From the NCBI RefSeq assembly GCF_000620505.1, contig NZ_KK211144.1, positions 193,681 through 257,680 of the forward strand: 64,000 bases of DNA. The letters are read 5' to 3'. A program made the position numbers and the translations under genes. Shown one piece after another: positions 45,589 to 54,808 of this stretch. Each line of letters opens with the position of its first letter. Positions within the stretch are counted from its first letter, which is position 1. The notes under the pieces were generated by a model. The model was given only the letters and a program-made list of their open reading frames with translations. It was not told the origin of the DNA and did not search any database. This DNA is from Sulfitobacter sp. 20_GPM-1509m. GTDB lineage: Bacteria > Pseudomonadota > Alphaproteobacteria > Rhodobacterales > Rhodobacteraceae.

Positions 45589-46506
45589 ATGAAAAGGGCC
45601 AGTATGAACCGAAGCGGCCTGAAATCGATCTGCATGGCACTGATGTTGTGGCTGATGCCGGTGGGCGCCGTTGCGCAAAATGCAGAGCCCGGCACCCTGT
45701 GCAGCGATGGCACGCTGGGCTCGCTCAACTGTATCCGGCCGCAGTTTTTCGCCTTTGACACCTGCCAGCTGATCGAAGACGCCGCACGTCGGCACGGGCT
45801 GGACGCGGGCTTTTTCGCGCGGCTGCTGTGGCAGGAAAGCCGCTTTGACCCTCATGCAATCAGCCCCGCAGGCGCGCAAGGCATCGCACAGTTCATGCCC
45901 GCCACGGCAGCACTGCGCGGGCTTTCCGATGCGTTCAATCCCGCCGAGGCGATGGAACGGTCGGCGCATTACCTGGGCGAGTTGCAACGCCGCTATGGCA
46001 ACGCGGGGCTGGCTGCAGTGGCCTACAACGGCGGCGAACGGCGTGCGGACGGGTTCACGCAAGAGGACAAGGGTCTGGTACAGGAAACCTGGGATTATGT
46101 ACGTATTATCACCGGCCTGGGCGCGGAGCAGTGGCGCGATGACCCGCCCGAAGCACATGATTTCCGGCTGGATTCCACTCTGCCCTTTATGCCCGCCTGT
46201 CTGGCGCTGGCGAAAAACCGGCGGATAACACCGTTGAAATCACCCCTGAAACCCTGGAGCGCGCAGCTGGCCTATGGCAAGACCCGCGCGCAGGCGCAGG
46301 CCAATGTAAAACGGCTGACCGCACAGTGCAGCGGCCGTGTCGCGCGCGAAACCGTGGAATATGTCACCGTGCCCAACCGCGTGCGCGGCCAGCCGCCCTA
46401 TCATCTGGGGCGGATTGCGCGGGACACGAAGGAAGGCGCAGAGAAAATCTGCGCCACCCTGCGCAGGGACGGCTGTTTGTGCCGCGTGCTCAAGCACAAA
46501 GGCTGA
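45589..46506 (+). CDS. Lytic transglycosylase (SLT family)
   Basis: 305 residues with an N-terminal signal (ICMALMLWLMPVGAVAQ) and the transglycosylase domain: LLWQESRFDPHAISPAGAQG with catalytic Glu83, IAQFMPATAALRGL, and VAYNGGERR. It cleaves peptidoglycan glycan strands to 1,6-anhydro ends. The C-terminus has an extra SPOR-like segment with four Cys (CATLRRDGCLCRVL). Starts at 45589 and 45604 are both possible. It is divergent from ftsY. Confidence 0.9.
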   Translation: MKRASMNRSGLKSICMALMLWLMPVGAVAQNAEPGTLCSDGTLGSLNCIRPQFFAFDTCQLIEDAARRHGLDAGFFARLLWQESRFDPHAISPAGAQGIAQFMPATAALRGLSDAFNPAEAMERSAHYLGELQRRYGNAGLAAVAYNGGERRADGFTQEDKGLVQETWDYVRIITGLGAEQWRDDPPEAHDFRLDSTLPFMPACLALAKNRRITPLKSPLKPWSAQLAYGKTRAQAQANVKRLTAQCSGRVARETVEYVTVPNRVRGQPPYHLGRIARDTKEGAEKICATLRRDGCLCRVLKHKG

Positions 46507-46508
46507 GG

Positions 46509-48212
46509 TCAGATTTCGTCTGCGAAATGCTTTATCGTCAGCCGGATCGGGTTCGGTGCCGCCTGCCCCAAGCCGCAGATCGACGCATCGGCCATGGCGG
46601 TGCACAGGTCTTCAAGCAGCGGCTTGTCCCAATGGTCCGCCTGCATCAGCTTGACGGCCTTTTCGCAGCCCACGCGGCACGGCGTACACTGGCCACAGCT
46701 TTCGTCCTCGAAGAACCGCAGCATGTTCAGCGCCGCATCGCGCGCTTTGTCGTGATCAGACAAGACAACCACTGCAGCGGAGCCGATGAAGGTACCATAA
46801 GGTTGCAATGTGTCAAAATCCAAAGGGATGTCATTCATCGACGCAGGCAGCAAACCGGACGACGGACCACCCGGTTGATAGGCTTTGAAACTGTGCTCTT
46901 CCGCCATCCCCCCGGCAGCCGCAATCACGTCCGTGATTGTCGATCCGGCAGGCAACAGATAGACACCCGGTTGCGCCACGCGGCCCGAAACCGAATAGCT
47001 GCGCAAGCCGGTGCGGTCGTTCTTCTGTGTCGCCGACAGCACGTGCGGACCTTCGCGGCAGATGCGGGCGACCCAGTGCAGGGTTTCGACGTTGTGAACC
47101 AGCGTCGGGCGATCGAAAATGCCCACCTGCGCCACAAAGGGCGGACGGTGGCGCGGGATGCCGCGTTTGCCTTCGATGCTTTCGATCATCGCACTTTCTT
47201 CGCCGCAAATATACGCGCCCGCGCCGCGCCGCAGATCGATGAAACCCTCACCGACAAGTCCCGCATCCTCCAGCGCCTTGATTTCACGGCGCAGAATCTC
47301 GATCACCGCCGGATACTCGTCGCGCATGTAGATAAAACAGGTCTCCGCTTCGACCGCCCATGCGGCGATCAGCATCCCCTCAAGGAACAGATGCGGCGTG
47401 CGTTCCAGATAATAGCGATCCTTAAAGGTGCCCGGTTCGCCCTCGTCGCCGTTCACGGCCAGATATCGCGGACCTGCGTTGGCCCGCACAAAGCCCCATT
47501 TCTTGCCAGACGGAAAACCCGCACCACCCAGGCCACGCAAGCCGCTGTCCAGCACCTGCTGCTGGACGGCTTCCCAATCCCCGTTCATGCGCAAGTTCAA
47601 GAGCGCATCGTAACCGCCTGATTTCTTATATTCTTCCAGAGTTTCATAATTGGGGATAACTGTGTGGATATGATCCTCGGCGATGGCCGCTTTAACCTTT
47701 TCCGGCGTGGCGTGGTCGATGTGGTTGTGACCCAGCTCAAGCACCGGAGCCGTGTCACAACGGCCCATGCATGGCGCGCGCAGGACGCGGACTTCGGCAG
47801 GGTCCAGCCCGTCCTCAAGCGCCGTCTTCAACGCCTGTGCGCCCGCCAGTTCGCACGACAGGCTGTCACACACGCGGATGGTCAGGGCGGGCGGTGGCGT
47901 CTCGCCTTCTTTGACCACGTCAAAATGGGCGTAGAATGTCGCAACTTCGTAGACTTCGGCCATCGACAGCCGCATTTCCTCGGCCAGTGCACGCAGGTGG
48001 GCGGCGGACAAATGGCCATATTCATCCTGAATCAGATGCAAATGTTCGATCAACAAGTCGCGACGGCGTGGCGCATCACCCAACAGCGCGCGCACTTCGT
48101 CCCAGGCCTGATCTTCCAGCGCACGGCCCTTGGGGCGCACGCGTCCCTTGCCCTTGCCCGATTTCCAGACCCCGCGCCGGTTGTCGCCCTGTTTTTCCTG
48201 ATGAACTGCCAT
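46509..48212 (-). CDS. NuoE-NuoF fusion (NADH/formate dehydrogenase flavo-iron-sulfur subunit)
   Basis: 567 residues. The N-terminal third is a NuoE-type thioredoxin-like [2Fe-2S] domain with Cys115, Cys120, Cys148 and Cys152 (VCDSLSC, PCMGRC). The rest is NuoF: the NADH/FMN site (GLRGLGGAGFPSGKKW, NGDEGEPGTFKDR, GAGAYICGEESAMIESIEG), the SLBB loop and a [4Fe-4S] motif SCGQCTPCRVGC. Such fusions are the diaphorase module of NAD-dependent formate dehydrogenases. No catalytic alpha subunit or fdhD lies nearby. The start ATG is at 48212. Confidence 0.85.
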   Translation of the reverse strand: MAVHQEKQGDNRRGVWKSGKGKGRVRPKGRALEDQAWDEVRALLGDAPRRRDLLIEHLHLIQDEYGHLSAAHLRALAEEMRLSMAEVYEVATFYAHFDVVKEGETPPPALTIRVCDSLSCELAGAQALKTALEDGLDPAEVRVLRAPCMGRCDTAPVLELGHNHIDHATPEKVKAAIAEDHIHTVIPNYETLEEYKKSGGYDALLNLRMNGDWEAVQQQVLDSGLRGLGGAGFPSGKKWGFVRANAGPRYLAVNGDEGEPGTFKDRYYLERTPHLFLEGMLIAAWAVEAETCFIYMRDEYPAVIEILRREIKALEDAGLVGEGFIDLRRGAGAYICGEESAMIESIEGKRGIPRHRPPFVAQVGIFDRPTLVHNVETLHWVARICREGPHVLSATQKNDRTGLRSYSVSGRVAQPGVYLLPAGSTITDVIAAAGGMAEEHSFKAYQPGGPSSGLLPASMNDIPLDFDTLQPYGTFIGSAAVVVLSDHDKARDAALNMLRFFEDESCGQCTPCRVGCEKAVKLMQADHWDKPLLEDLCTAMADASICGLGQAAPNPIRLTIKHFADEI

Positions 48213-48440
48213 CTTGTGTCCCCGCCCTTGCGTGCCCCCGAGGGGGCGAATTTGAGGCACACTAGCCCATCGCCATCACCCGCTTCAGCCCAAAAGCGAC
48301 CCTTGAAAGCAGAATTCGTGCCCCCTGCCTCTGCCGATTGTGGTGTGGTGGCGCACATCGGAAACGCGAGGCTGACACATATCTGCCGATCCATGCGACG
48401 CGGGCTGGCGCAGATGCGCAGCCTCTGGCAGTCTGGCACC

Positions 48441-48833
48441 ATGATGACACGCATATTCCTCCTCGCCACCCTGTTCGCAGCCCCCCTGGCGGCCGAACCG
48501 ATGGATGGTGCTGCCTTTGACGCATATACCAAGGGCAAAACGCTGTACTTCGGGTCCGGCGGCGCGCCCTACGGGGCCGAAGTTTACCTTGAAGACCGAC
48601 GCGTGCGCTGGTCCTTCCTGGATGGCGAATGCAAGGACGGCTATTGGTACGAAGAGGCCGGTAACATCTGTTTCGTCTATGAGGATCGCCCCGAGCCGCA
48701 ATGCTGGACATTTGAACAGCGTGGCGGCGGGTTGTTGGCGCAATTTCAGAACGAACCAGGCGCGCTGTCACTCTACGAGGCGCAGGACCTGGGCGAGGAA
48801 ATGCTGTGCCTCGGGCCAAAGATCGGCGTCTGA
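48441..48833 (+). CDS. Small secreted hypothetical protein (130 aa)
   Basis: ATG at 48441 (MMTRIFLLATLFAAPLAAEP) gives a clean signal peptide. The mature part has several aromatic and Cys residues (GECKDGYWYEEAGNICFVY, EPQCWTFEQ, MLCLG) that could form disulfides. It is divergent from the NuoE-NuoF gene. No family was recognised. Confidence 0.7.
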   Translation: MMTRIFLLATLFAAPLAAEPMDGAAFDAYTKGKTLYFGSGGAPYGAEVYLEDRRVRWSFLDGECKDGYWYEEAGNICFVYEDRPEPQCWTFEQRGGGLLAQFQNEPGALSLYEAQDLGEEMLCLGPKIGV

Positions 48834-48976
48834 TCCTCAGCTTTTTTCTGACCAGACAGCGCCAATAACCGCCTGTTTCCAAACTCTTCCATTGCGTCGG
48901 ATGCGGATCTGCACGCTTGCGCTCTGCGCTGTCGGCGCGTCATGATGCCCTGAAACAAGGCGGAGGAGACCCGAAG

Positions 48977-50014
48977 ATGACAGACCGATGGACGCACAGA
49001 CCGCCCGGATCGAACTGGGGTGATTTTGGCCCTGACGACCAGCTTGGGCGGCTGAACCTGATGGACCGCGCAAAGGTCAAACAGGGGCTGGCCGAGGCGG
49101 TCGAGGGGATCACGTTCTGCCTGTCCCTGCCGCTGGATTATCCCGGCGGCAGCGGGCTGAACCCGCGTCGCAAACCGCCCGTTGTCCGCCCAACCCTGCG
49201 CGAAGGGGCCGTGAACTTTAACGCGACATTGCCCGGTGCCTCGGATGTTCTGTGTGACGATCTGGCGATCATACACCTGCAATATTCGACCCAATGGGAT
49301 GCATTGTGCCATGTGGGCGGACAATTCGACACCACGGGCAGCGGCACAGCGGACAAGGTGTTCTACAACGGCTACCGCGCAGGCGAACACATCATCGCCC
49401 CCGACGAGATGTCGGACGCGGGCGTAGGATCGGACATGAAGCCACACAGCACGTCACAGGCGACCGCGCTGGGGATCGAGAACGCCGCCGCCCATGGCAT
49501 TCAAGGGCGCGGTGTGATGGTCGATCTGCGGGCGCATTTCGGCGACGACCGCACGCTGGTTGACTACGACATGCTGATGCAGGTCATGGAAGCCGACGGC
49601 GTGCAGATTGAACAGGGTGACATGCTGGTGCTGCACACAGGCTTTGCACAGGTAATTCTGGACATGCACAAAACCCCGGACGAGGACCGCCTGCACAACG
49701 CCTGCGCGGTGCTGGACGGGCGCGATGCGCGGCTGTTGCAATGGATCACCGACAGCGGGATCGCCGCGATTGCCGCCGACAACTACGCGGTCGAGGCGCA
49801 CCCCGCCACGCCCGGCGAAGGGTGTTGTTCCACCCTGCCCCTGCACGAACATTGCCTGTTCAAGAACGGGATCATGCTGGGCGAGTTGTGGCACCTGACA
49901 CCGCTGGCGGACTGGCTGCGGGCGAACGGGCGGTCGCGGTTCCTGATCACCGCGCCGCCGCTGCGCCTGCCTTCGGCGGTCGGATCGCCGGTGACGCCTG
50001 TGGCGACAGTCTAG
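48977..50014 (+). CDS. Cyclase-family hydrolase (kynurenine formamidase-like fold)
   Basis: 345 residues starting MTDRWTHRPPGSNWGDFG. The fold of the cyclase/formamidase family is indicated by HLQYSTQWDALCHVGG, where the usual HxGTHxD metal motif is QYSTQWD, and by GVMVDLRAHFGDDRTLV. Members hydrolyse or cyclise small amides. The first His of the motif is replaced, so the activity is uncertain. It overlaps xseA at the stop codons. Confidence 0.8.
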   Translation: MTDRWTHRPPGSNWGDFGPDDQLGRLNLMDRAKVKQGLAEAVEGITFCLSLPLDYPGGSGLNPRRKPPVVRPTLREGAVNFNATLPGASDVLCDDLAIIHLQYSTQWDALCHVGGQFDTTGSGTADKVFYNGYRAGEHIIAPDEMSDAGVGSDMKPHSTSQATALGIENAAAHGIQGRGVMVDLRAHFGDDRTLVDYDMLMQVMEADGVQIEQGDMLVLHTGFAQVILDMHKTPDEDRLHNACAVLDGRDARLLQWITDSGIAAIAADNYAVEAHPATPGEGCCSTLPLHEHCLFKNGIMLGELWHLTPLADWLRANGRSRFLITAPPLRLPSAVGSPVTPVATV

Positions 50015-51561
50015 AACAGCGATCCCTGGTCGGGGGCTTTGGGGGCGGTTTTCTTCGGCGCCGCCCCGCTTGCCCTGCCACCGACCAGCAGCTTGCCGTC
50101 CGCGAATTCGATCTCAAGTGTGGCGGCCTTTTTCGCCCCTGCCTTGGTCGTGACCACATCCCCGTCGCCGCGGACCACCGCATAGCCGCGCGCCAGCGTC
50201 GCCTTGTAGCTCAGCGTTTCACGCAGGCGGTCCATCGCGTCGATCTTGCGGCGCAGGGTTTGCGTCTGGCCCTGTCCCGCACGGGTGATGCCCGCAATCA
50301 GGCGGTCCAGATCACGCCGCGCAGTGGCAGTTTGCGCGGTCAGCGCGGTGGGATCAAAGCGGGCGGTGCGGGCGGTAAACCGTTCCGATTTCGCGGCAAC
50401 CGCACGGGCCAGCGCCGGGGCCAGTCGCGCCGACAGTCGATCCAGATCGCGCCGCGCAGTCTGCACGGTGCGGCGCAGAGTGGCAGGGCGCAGGCTGCCC
50501 GAGGCCTCGGACAGTTTCACCTTGCGCCGCTGCACACCGGCAATCAGCGCAGGCCCCAGACGGTCGCCCAGCACATCAAGCCGCTGGCGCGGCCCTTCGA
50601 CCAGCACTTCGGGGCGCGGCAAGGCGCGTCCCAGATCGCTCAACCGCTGACGGCGGCGCACCAGCGTGGTCGACAGCGCCTGTGACATCCGCGCGCCCTG
50701 CCCGCCCAGCCATGCCAGCAATTCGTGGCGTACCGGCACGGCCAGTTCGGCGGCAGCAGTGGGCGTCGGCGCACGGCGGTCCGACACGTAGTCAATCAGC
50801 GTTGTATCCGTCTCGTGCCCCACGGCAGAGATCAGCGGGATCTCGGAGGCCGCCGCCGCGCGGGCGACGATCTCTTCGTTGAAGCCCCACAGGTCTTCGA
50901 CACTGCCGCCACCCCGCGCGACGATCAGCAGGTCGGGGCGTGGCAGTGCGCCCCCCGGTGTCATCGCGTTGAAACCGGCAATGGCACGGGCCACATCCGC
51001 CGCACAGCGTTCGCCCTGCACGGCCACGGGCCAGATCAGCACCTTGCGCGGGAACCGGTCGCGCAGCCGGTGCAGGATGTCACGGATCACCGCACCCGAG
51101 GGCGACGTCACAACGCCGATAATGTCGGGTAGATAGGGCAAGGGACGCTTGCGCGATTCGTCGAACAGCCCTTCGGCCTGCAACATGCCCTTGCGCTTTT
51201 CCAAGAGCGCCATCAGCGCGCCCATGCCTGCCGGTTTGATGTCCTCGATGACGATCTGGTATTTCGACTGCCCGCCAAAGGTGGTGATGCGCCCGGTGGC
51301 GATCACCTCCATGCCTTCCTCGGGCTGGGTTTGCAGACGGCTGGCCGTGCCTTTCCACATCACCCCGGAGATCACACTGCGGTCGTCCTTGAGGTCCAGA
51401 TAGACATGTCCCGAGCGCGGACGCGACACGCGGCCCACCTCGCCGCGAATGCGCACATGGCCGAACTCCCCCTCGATCACCCGCTTGATCGCACCCGAAA
51501 GCTCGGTGACGCTGAACTCGGGAGAGTTGCCAGCCTCGGAAGGGTCGTCAATCATGTCCAT
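50011..51561 (-). CDS. xseA: Exodeoxyribonuclease VII large subunit
   Basis: 516 residues: an N-terminal OB fold (VTELSGAIKRVIEGEFGHVR), then the nuclease domain with TSPSGAVIRDILHRLRDRFP, RGGGSVEDLWGFN and ISAVGHETDTTLID, and a long helical coiled-coil C-terminus. With the XseB subunit it degrades single-stranded DNA in repair. The ATG at 51561 has AAGG 9 bases upstream. It is divergent from purD, and its stop is shared with the cyclase gene (CTAG). Confidence 0.96.
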   Translation of the reverse strand: MDMIDDPSEAGNSPEFSVTELSGAIKRVIEGEFGHVRIRGEVGRVSRPRSGHVYLDLKDDRSVISGVMWKGTASRLQTQPEEGMEVIATGRITTFGGQSKYQIVIEDIKPAGMGALMALLEKRKGMLQAEGLFDESRKRPLPYLPDIIGVVTSPSGAVIRDILHRLRDRFPRKVLIWPVAVQGERCAADVARAIAGFNAMTPGGALPRPDLLIVARGGGSVEDLWGFNEEIVARAAAASEIPLISAVGHETDTTLIDYVSDRRAPTPTAAAELAVPVRHELLAWLGGQGARMSQALSTTLVRRRQRLSDLGRALPRPEVLVEGPRQRLDVLGDRLGPALIAGVQRRKVKLSEASGSLRPATLRRTVQTARRDLDRLSARLAPALARAVAAKSERFTARTARFDPTALTAQTATARRDLDRLIAGITRAGQGQTQTLRRKIDAMDRLRETLSYKATLARGYAVVRGDGDVVTTKAGAKKAATLEIEFADGKLLVGGRASGAAPKKTAPKAPDQGSLF

Positions 51562-51639
51562 AAGCCGTGCCTTGTGTGCTTGTGTGGCGGGTGTGCGCAG
51601 ACTAGAACGCGGGGCAACAAAGGCCAAGGAGTGTGCGGC

Positions 51640-52905
51640 ATGAATATTCTGATCCTCGGCGGTGGTGGCCGCGAACATGCGTTGGCATGGGCGGTGGTGC
51701 AAAACCCCAAATGTGACAGGTTGATTGTCGCCCCCGGCAATGCGGGCATCGCCACCATGGCAGAATGCGCCACACTGGACATCGAGGACGGCGGCGCGGT
51801 GATTGCGCTGGTCGAGGCGGAATCGATTGATTTCGTCATCGTCGGCCCCGAGGCACCGCTGGCCGCCGGAGTGGCCGACCGTTTGCGGGATGCGGGTGTT
51901 CTGGTGTTCGGACCCAGCGCGGCGGCCGCGCAACTGGAAGCGTCCAAGGCCTTTACCAAGGAAATCTGCGATGCCTGCGGCGCGAACACAGCCGCCTATG
52001 GCCATTTCACCGATGCCGCCGCCGCCCGCGCCTATGTGCAACAGCAAGGCGCGCCGATTGTGGTCAAGGCTGACGGTCTGGCTGCAGGCAAGGGCGTGAT
52101 CATCGCCGAAACCGTGGCCGAGGCAGAGGCTGCCATTGACGACATGTTCGGCGGGGCCTTTGGCGGGGCCGGCGCCGAGGTGGTGATCGAGGAATTCATG
52201 GAGGGCGAGGAAGCGTCGTTCTTCGTGCTGTGCGACGGCACCGACGTATTGCCGATGGGCACCGCTCAAGACCACAAGCGCGTGGGCGACGGCGACACCG
52301 GCCCCAACACCGGCGGCATGGGGGCCTATTCCCCGGCACCGGTCCTGACGGACGAAATCGCGCAGGTGGCGCTTGAACAGATCATCAAGCCCTGCATGGA
52401 CGAGATGGCCAAGCGTGGCATGCCCTATCAGGGGATCCTGTACGCGGGCCTGATGATCAAGGACGGCGTGCCGCGTCTGGTGGAATACAACGTGCGCTTT
52501 GGCGACCCGGAGTGCCAGGTGCTGATGATGCGCCTTGGCGCACAGGCGCTGGACCTGATGCACGCAGCGGCCCAGGGGCGTCTGGCCGAAGCACGGGTGA
52601 ACTGGGCCGACGATCATGCGATCACCGTCGTGATGGCGGCCAAGGGCTATCCCGATGCCTATGAAAAGGGCACTGTCATCAACGGGCTGGATGCGCTGCC
52701 CGAGGACAGCAGCAACATGGTGTTCCACGCGGGCACCAAACGTGAAAGCGGCAAGTTCATCGCCAACGGCGGGCGTGTGTTGAACGTCACCGCCCGCGGG
52801 GCGTCATTGGCAGAGGCACGTGACCGCGCCTATGCGATGGTTGACGCGGTGGACTGGGACGGTGGATTCTGTCGGCGCGACATCGGCTGGCGGGCGCTGG
52901 ACTGA
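51640..52905 (+). CDS. purD: Phosphoribosylamine-glycine ligase
   Basis: 421 residues; an ATP-grasp ligase that makes GAR, the second step of purine synthesis. Motifs are MNILILGGGGREHALAWAV, GPEAPLAAGVADRL, VVKADGLAAGKGVII, GTAQDHKRVGDGDTGPNTGG and NVRFGDPECQ. The start at 51640 has AAGGAG about 9 bases upstream. It is divergent from xseA. A dispersed repeat follows. Confidence 0.97.
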   Translation: MNILILGGGGREHALAWAVVQNPKCDRLIVAPGNAGIATMAECATLDIEDGGAVIALVEAESIDFVIVGPEAPLAAGVADRLRDAGVLVFGPSAAAAQLEASKAFTKEICDACGANTAAYGHFTDAAAARAYVQQQGAPIVVKADGLAAGKGVIIAETVAEAEAAIDDMFGGAFGGAGAEVVIEEFMEGEEASFFVLCDGTDVLPMGTAQDHKRVGDGDTGPNTGGMGAYSPAPVLTDEIAQVALEQIIKPCMDEMAKRGMPYQGILYAGLMIKDGVPRLVEYNVRFGDPECQVLMMRLGAQALDLMHAAAQGRLAEARVNWADDHAITVVMAAKGYPDAYEKGTVINGLDALPEDSSNMVFHAGTKRESGKFIANGGRVLNVTARGASLAEARDRAYAMVDAVDWDGGFCRRDIGWRALD

Positions 52906-52912
52906 CGGGTTG

Positions 52913-52972
52913 CAGGGGGCTCTGCCCCCGCGTCTGCGACGCGTCCCCGGAGTTTATCTGGCAAGATGAAGG
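52913..52972 (+). repeat. Dispersed intergenic repeat, long copy
   Basis: It carries the hairpin GGGGGC-tct-GCCCCC, a GC-rich spacer and the core TCCCCGGAGTTTATCTGGC then AAGATGAAGG. It aligns along its full length with the copy at 27910-27968. It fills the gap between the convergent purD and FG-GAP genes and could terminate both. Confidence 0.8.
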
Positions 52973-53688
52973 TTAGCGGCAGGTCAGCGCGCGGCGCAAA
53001 GCTGTGGCGCTGTAGCGGTCCAGGCTGCGCGTTTGCGTGCGCCCGTTGAACAGCCGCGTGGCGACGATGTGCGACCAGTCGGCATTGGCAGTCAGGATTT
53101 CCGGCGTGCCGCCACAGGTGCGCAGACCGCCCGCAATTGTCTCATCCCCGATACGGTGATTGGTCAGACCCTGCTGGTCCGTCACATGGTGCAGCGCGCC
53201 GTTTTCATACCGCCAGATGCGCAGGACCTTGGCCAGATGCGGGCGGTCGACATAGGCGATCTCGACCCGGCCGTCCCCGTCCATATCAGCAATGGCCGCC
53301 GGTGCCAGCCAGCGATTGCGCGCCCCGATGGGCGGTGTTGCGATGCGCACAAGTGTGCCCTGCGACAGACGGTAGACCACAAGTGCCGCACCTTGGGTCA
53401 CACTGCTTTCAACGACGACCGCTTCGGGAATGCCGTCATGATCCAGATCGGCCAACCGGGGGGCCATATCCTCGAACACGGCTGCTTCGGGCAGTGTCAC
53501 ACAGGCCTGTGTTGCAGGTCCGGCAAGACACAACCGCCCCCATTCGGGAAGATTGCCCATGATGCCGTGACCATAGCGATGGGTCGGTGCCTCGTACCTC
53601 GCGGTATAGGCACCCAGCCGCGTTTCGGCCCGCGGGGCCGCCACTGCGGCAGCGGACAGCAGCGCCCAAAAGAGCGCCGCCAGCCGCA

Positions 53689-53689
<1 letters not shown>
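52973..53689 (-). CDS. Secreted FG-GAP/VCBS-type repeat protein
   Basis: 238 residues with a signal peptide (LAALFWALLSAAAVAAPRA) and two calcium-binding FG-GAP-like loops: ADLDHDGIPEAVVV and ADMDGDGRVEIAYV. It is likely a periplasmic or secreted beta-propeller fragment. Its first base overlaps the ferredoxin stop (TGATG type), so it is co-translated with the ferredoxin gene. Confidence 0.8.
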
Positions 53690-54165
<476 letters not shown>

Positions 54166-54214
54166 CTAGCTTGGCGCGCAAAGCCGCCTCTGAACCGGCC
54201 CGGGGACACGAGCA

Positions 54215-54742
54215 ATGATCCACTTTCGAACCGCGACCCTCGGCATTTTGCTGCTGGCCGCCTGCGTGCCTTTGTCTGACGGCAACGGGCTGGACGGACC
54301 GGGCATGATCCGCCTGACAGCAGAACGTCCCGAGGGTGCGGCCTCGGACAGTTGCTGGGGCAAGAAAACATCGCCTGCGATCATCGAAACCGTGGAACGC
54401 GAAGTGCTGTTGAAACCCGCGCAGGTCACGGCTGAGGGCGTGATCCAGCAGCCCGCCGTATACCGGCGCGAAAGCGTGCAGGAAATCGTGCAAGAGCGCG
54501 TGGACACGTGGTTTGAGGTGCCCTGCGCCGACGACCTGACGCCCGAGTTCGTATCCTCCCTGCAGCGCGCGCTGGCGGCGCGCAACATCTATCACGGTCC
54601 GGTCACTGGCGAGATGTCGATGCGCACCCGTGCCGCCGTGCGCCGGTTCCAGGCGCCTGACGGCTTTGACAGCGACATCCTGACCACTGCCACCGCCCGC
54701 AAGCTGGGGCTGGTCGCGGTCGAGCGCCAGCCTGCAGAGTAA
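54215..54742 (+). CDS. Peptidoglycan-binding lipoprotein
   Basis: 175 residues with a lipobox LLLAAC (Cys17), then a linker (WGKKTSPAIIETVEREVLL, RESVQEIVQERVDTWFEVPC) and a C-terminal PG_binding_1 domain (LQRALAARNIYHGPVTGEM...RAAVRRFQ). It would anchor to a membrane and contact peptidoglycan. It is divergent from the ferredoxin gene. The partner is not identifiable. Confidence 0.85.
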   Translation: MIHFRTATLGILLLAACVPLSDGNGLDGPGMIRLTAERPEGAASDSCWGKKTSPAIIETVEREVLLKPAQVTAEGVIQQPAVYRRESVQEIVQERVDTWFEVPCADDLTPEFVSSLQRALAARNIYHGPVTGEMSMRTRAAVRRFQAPDGFDSDILTTATARKLGLVAVERQPAE

Positions 54743-54747
54743 TTCCC

Positions 54748-54782
54748 CAAAAGCAAAAGGCCGGACCCAAAGGGCCCGGCCA
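54748..54782 (-). terminator. Intrinsic terminator of degP
   Basis: On the minus strand GGCCGGGCCC-TTT-GGGTCCGGCC forms a stem followed by TTTTGCTTTT. It lies 27 bp after the degP stop and between two convergent genes. Confidence 0.85.
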
Positions 54783-54808
54783 GTTGCACTTTCAGTCAGG
54801 CGTATTGC

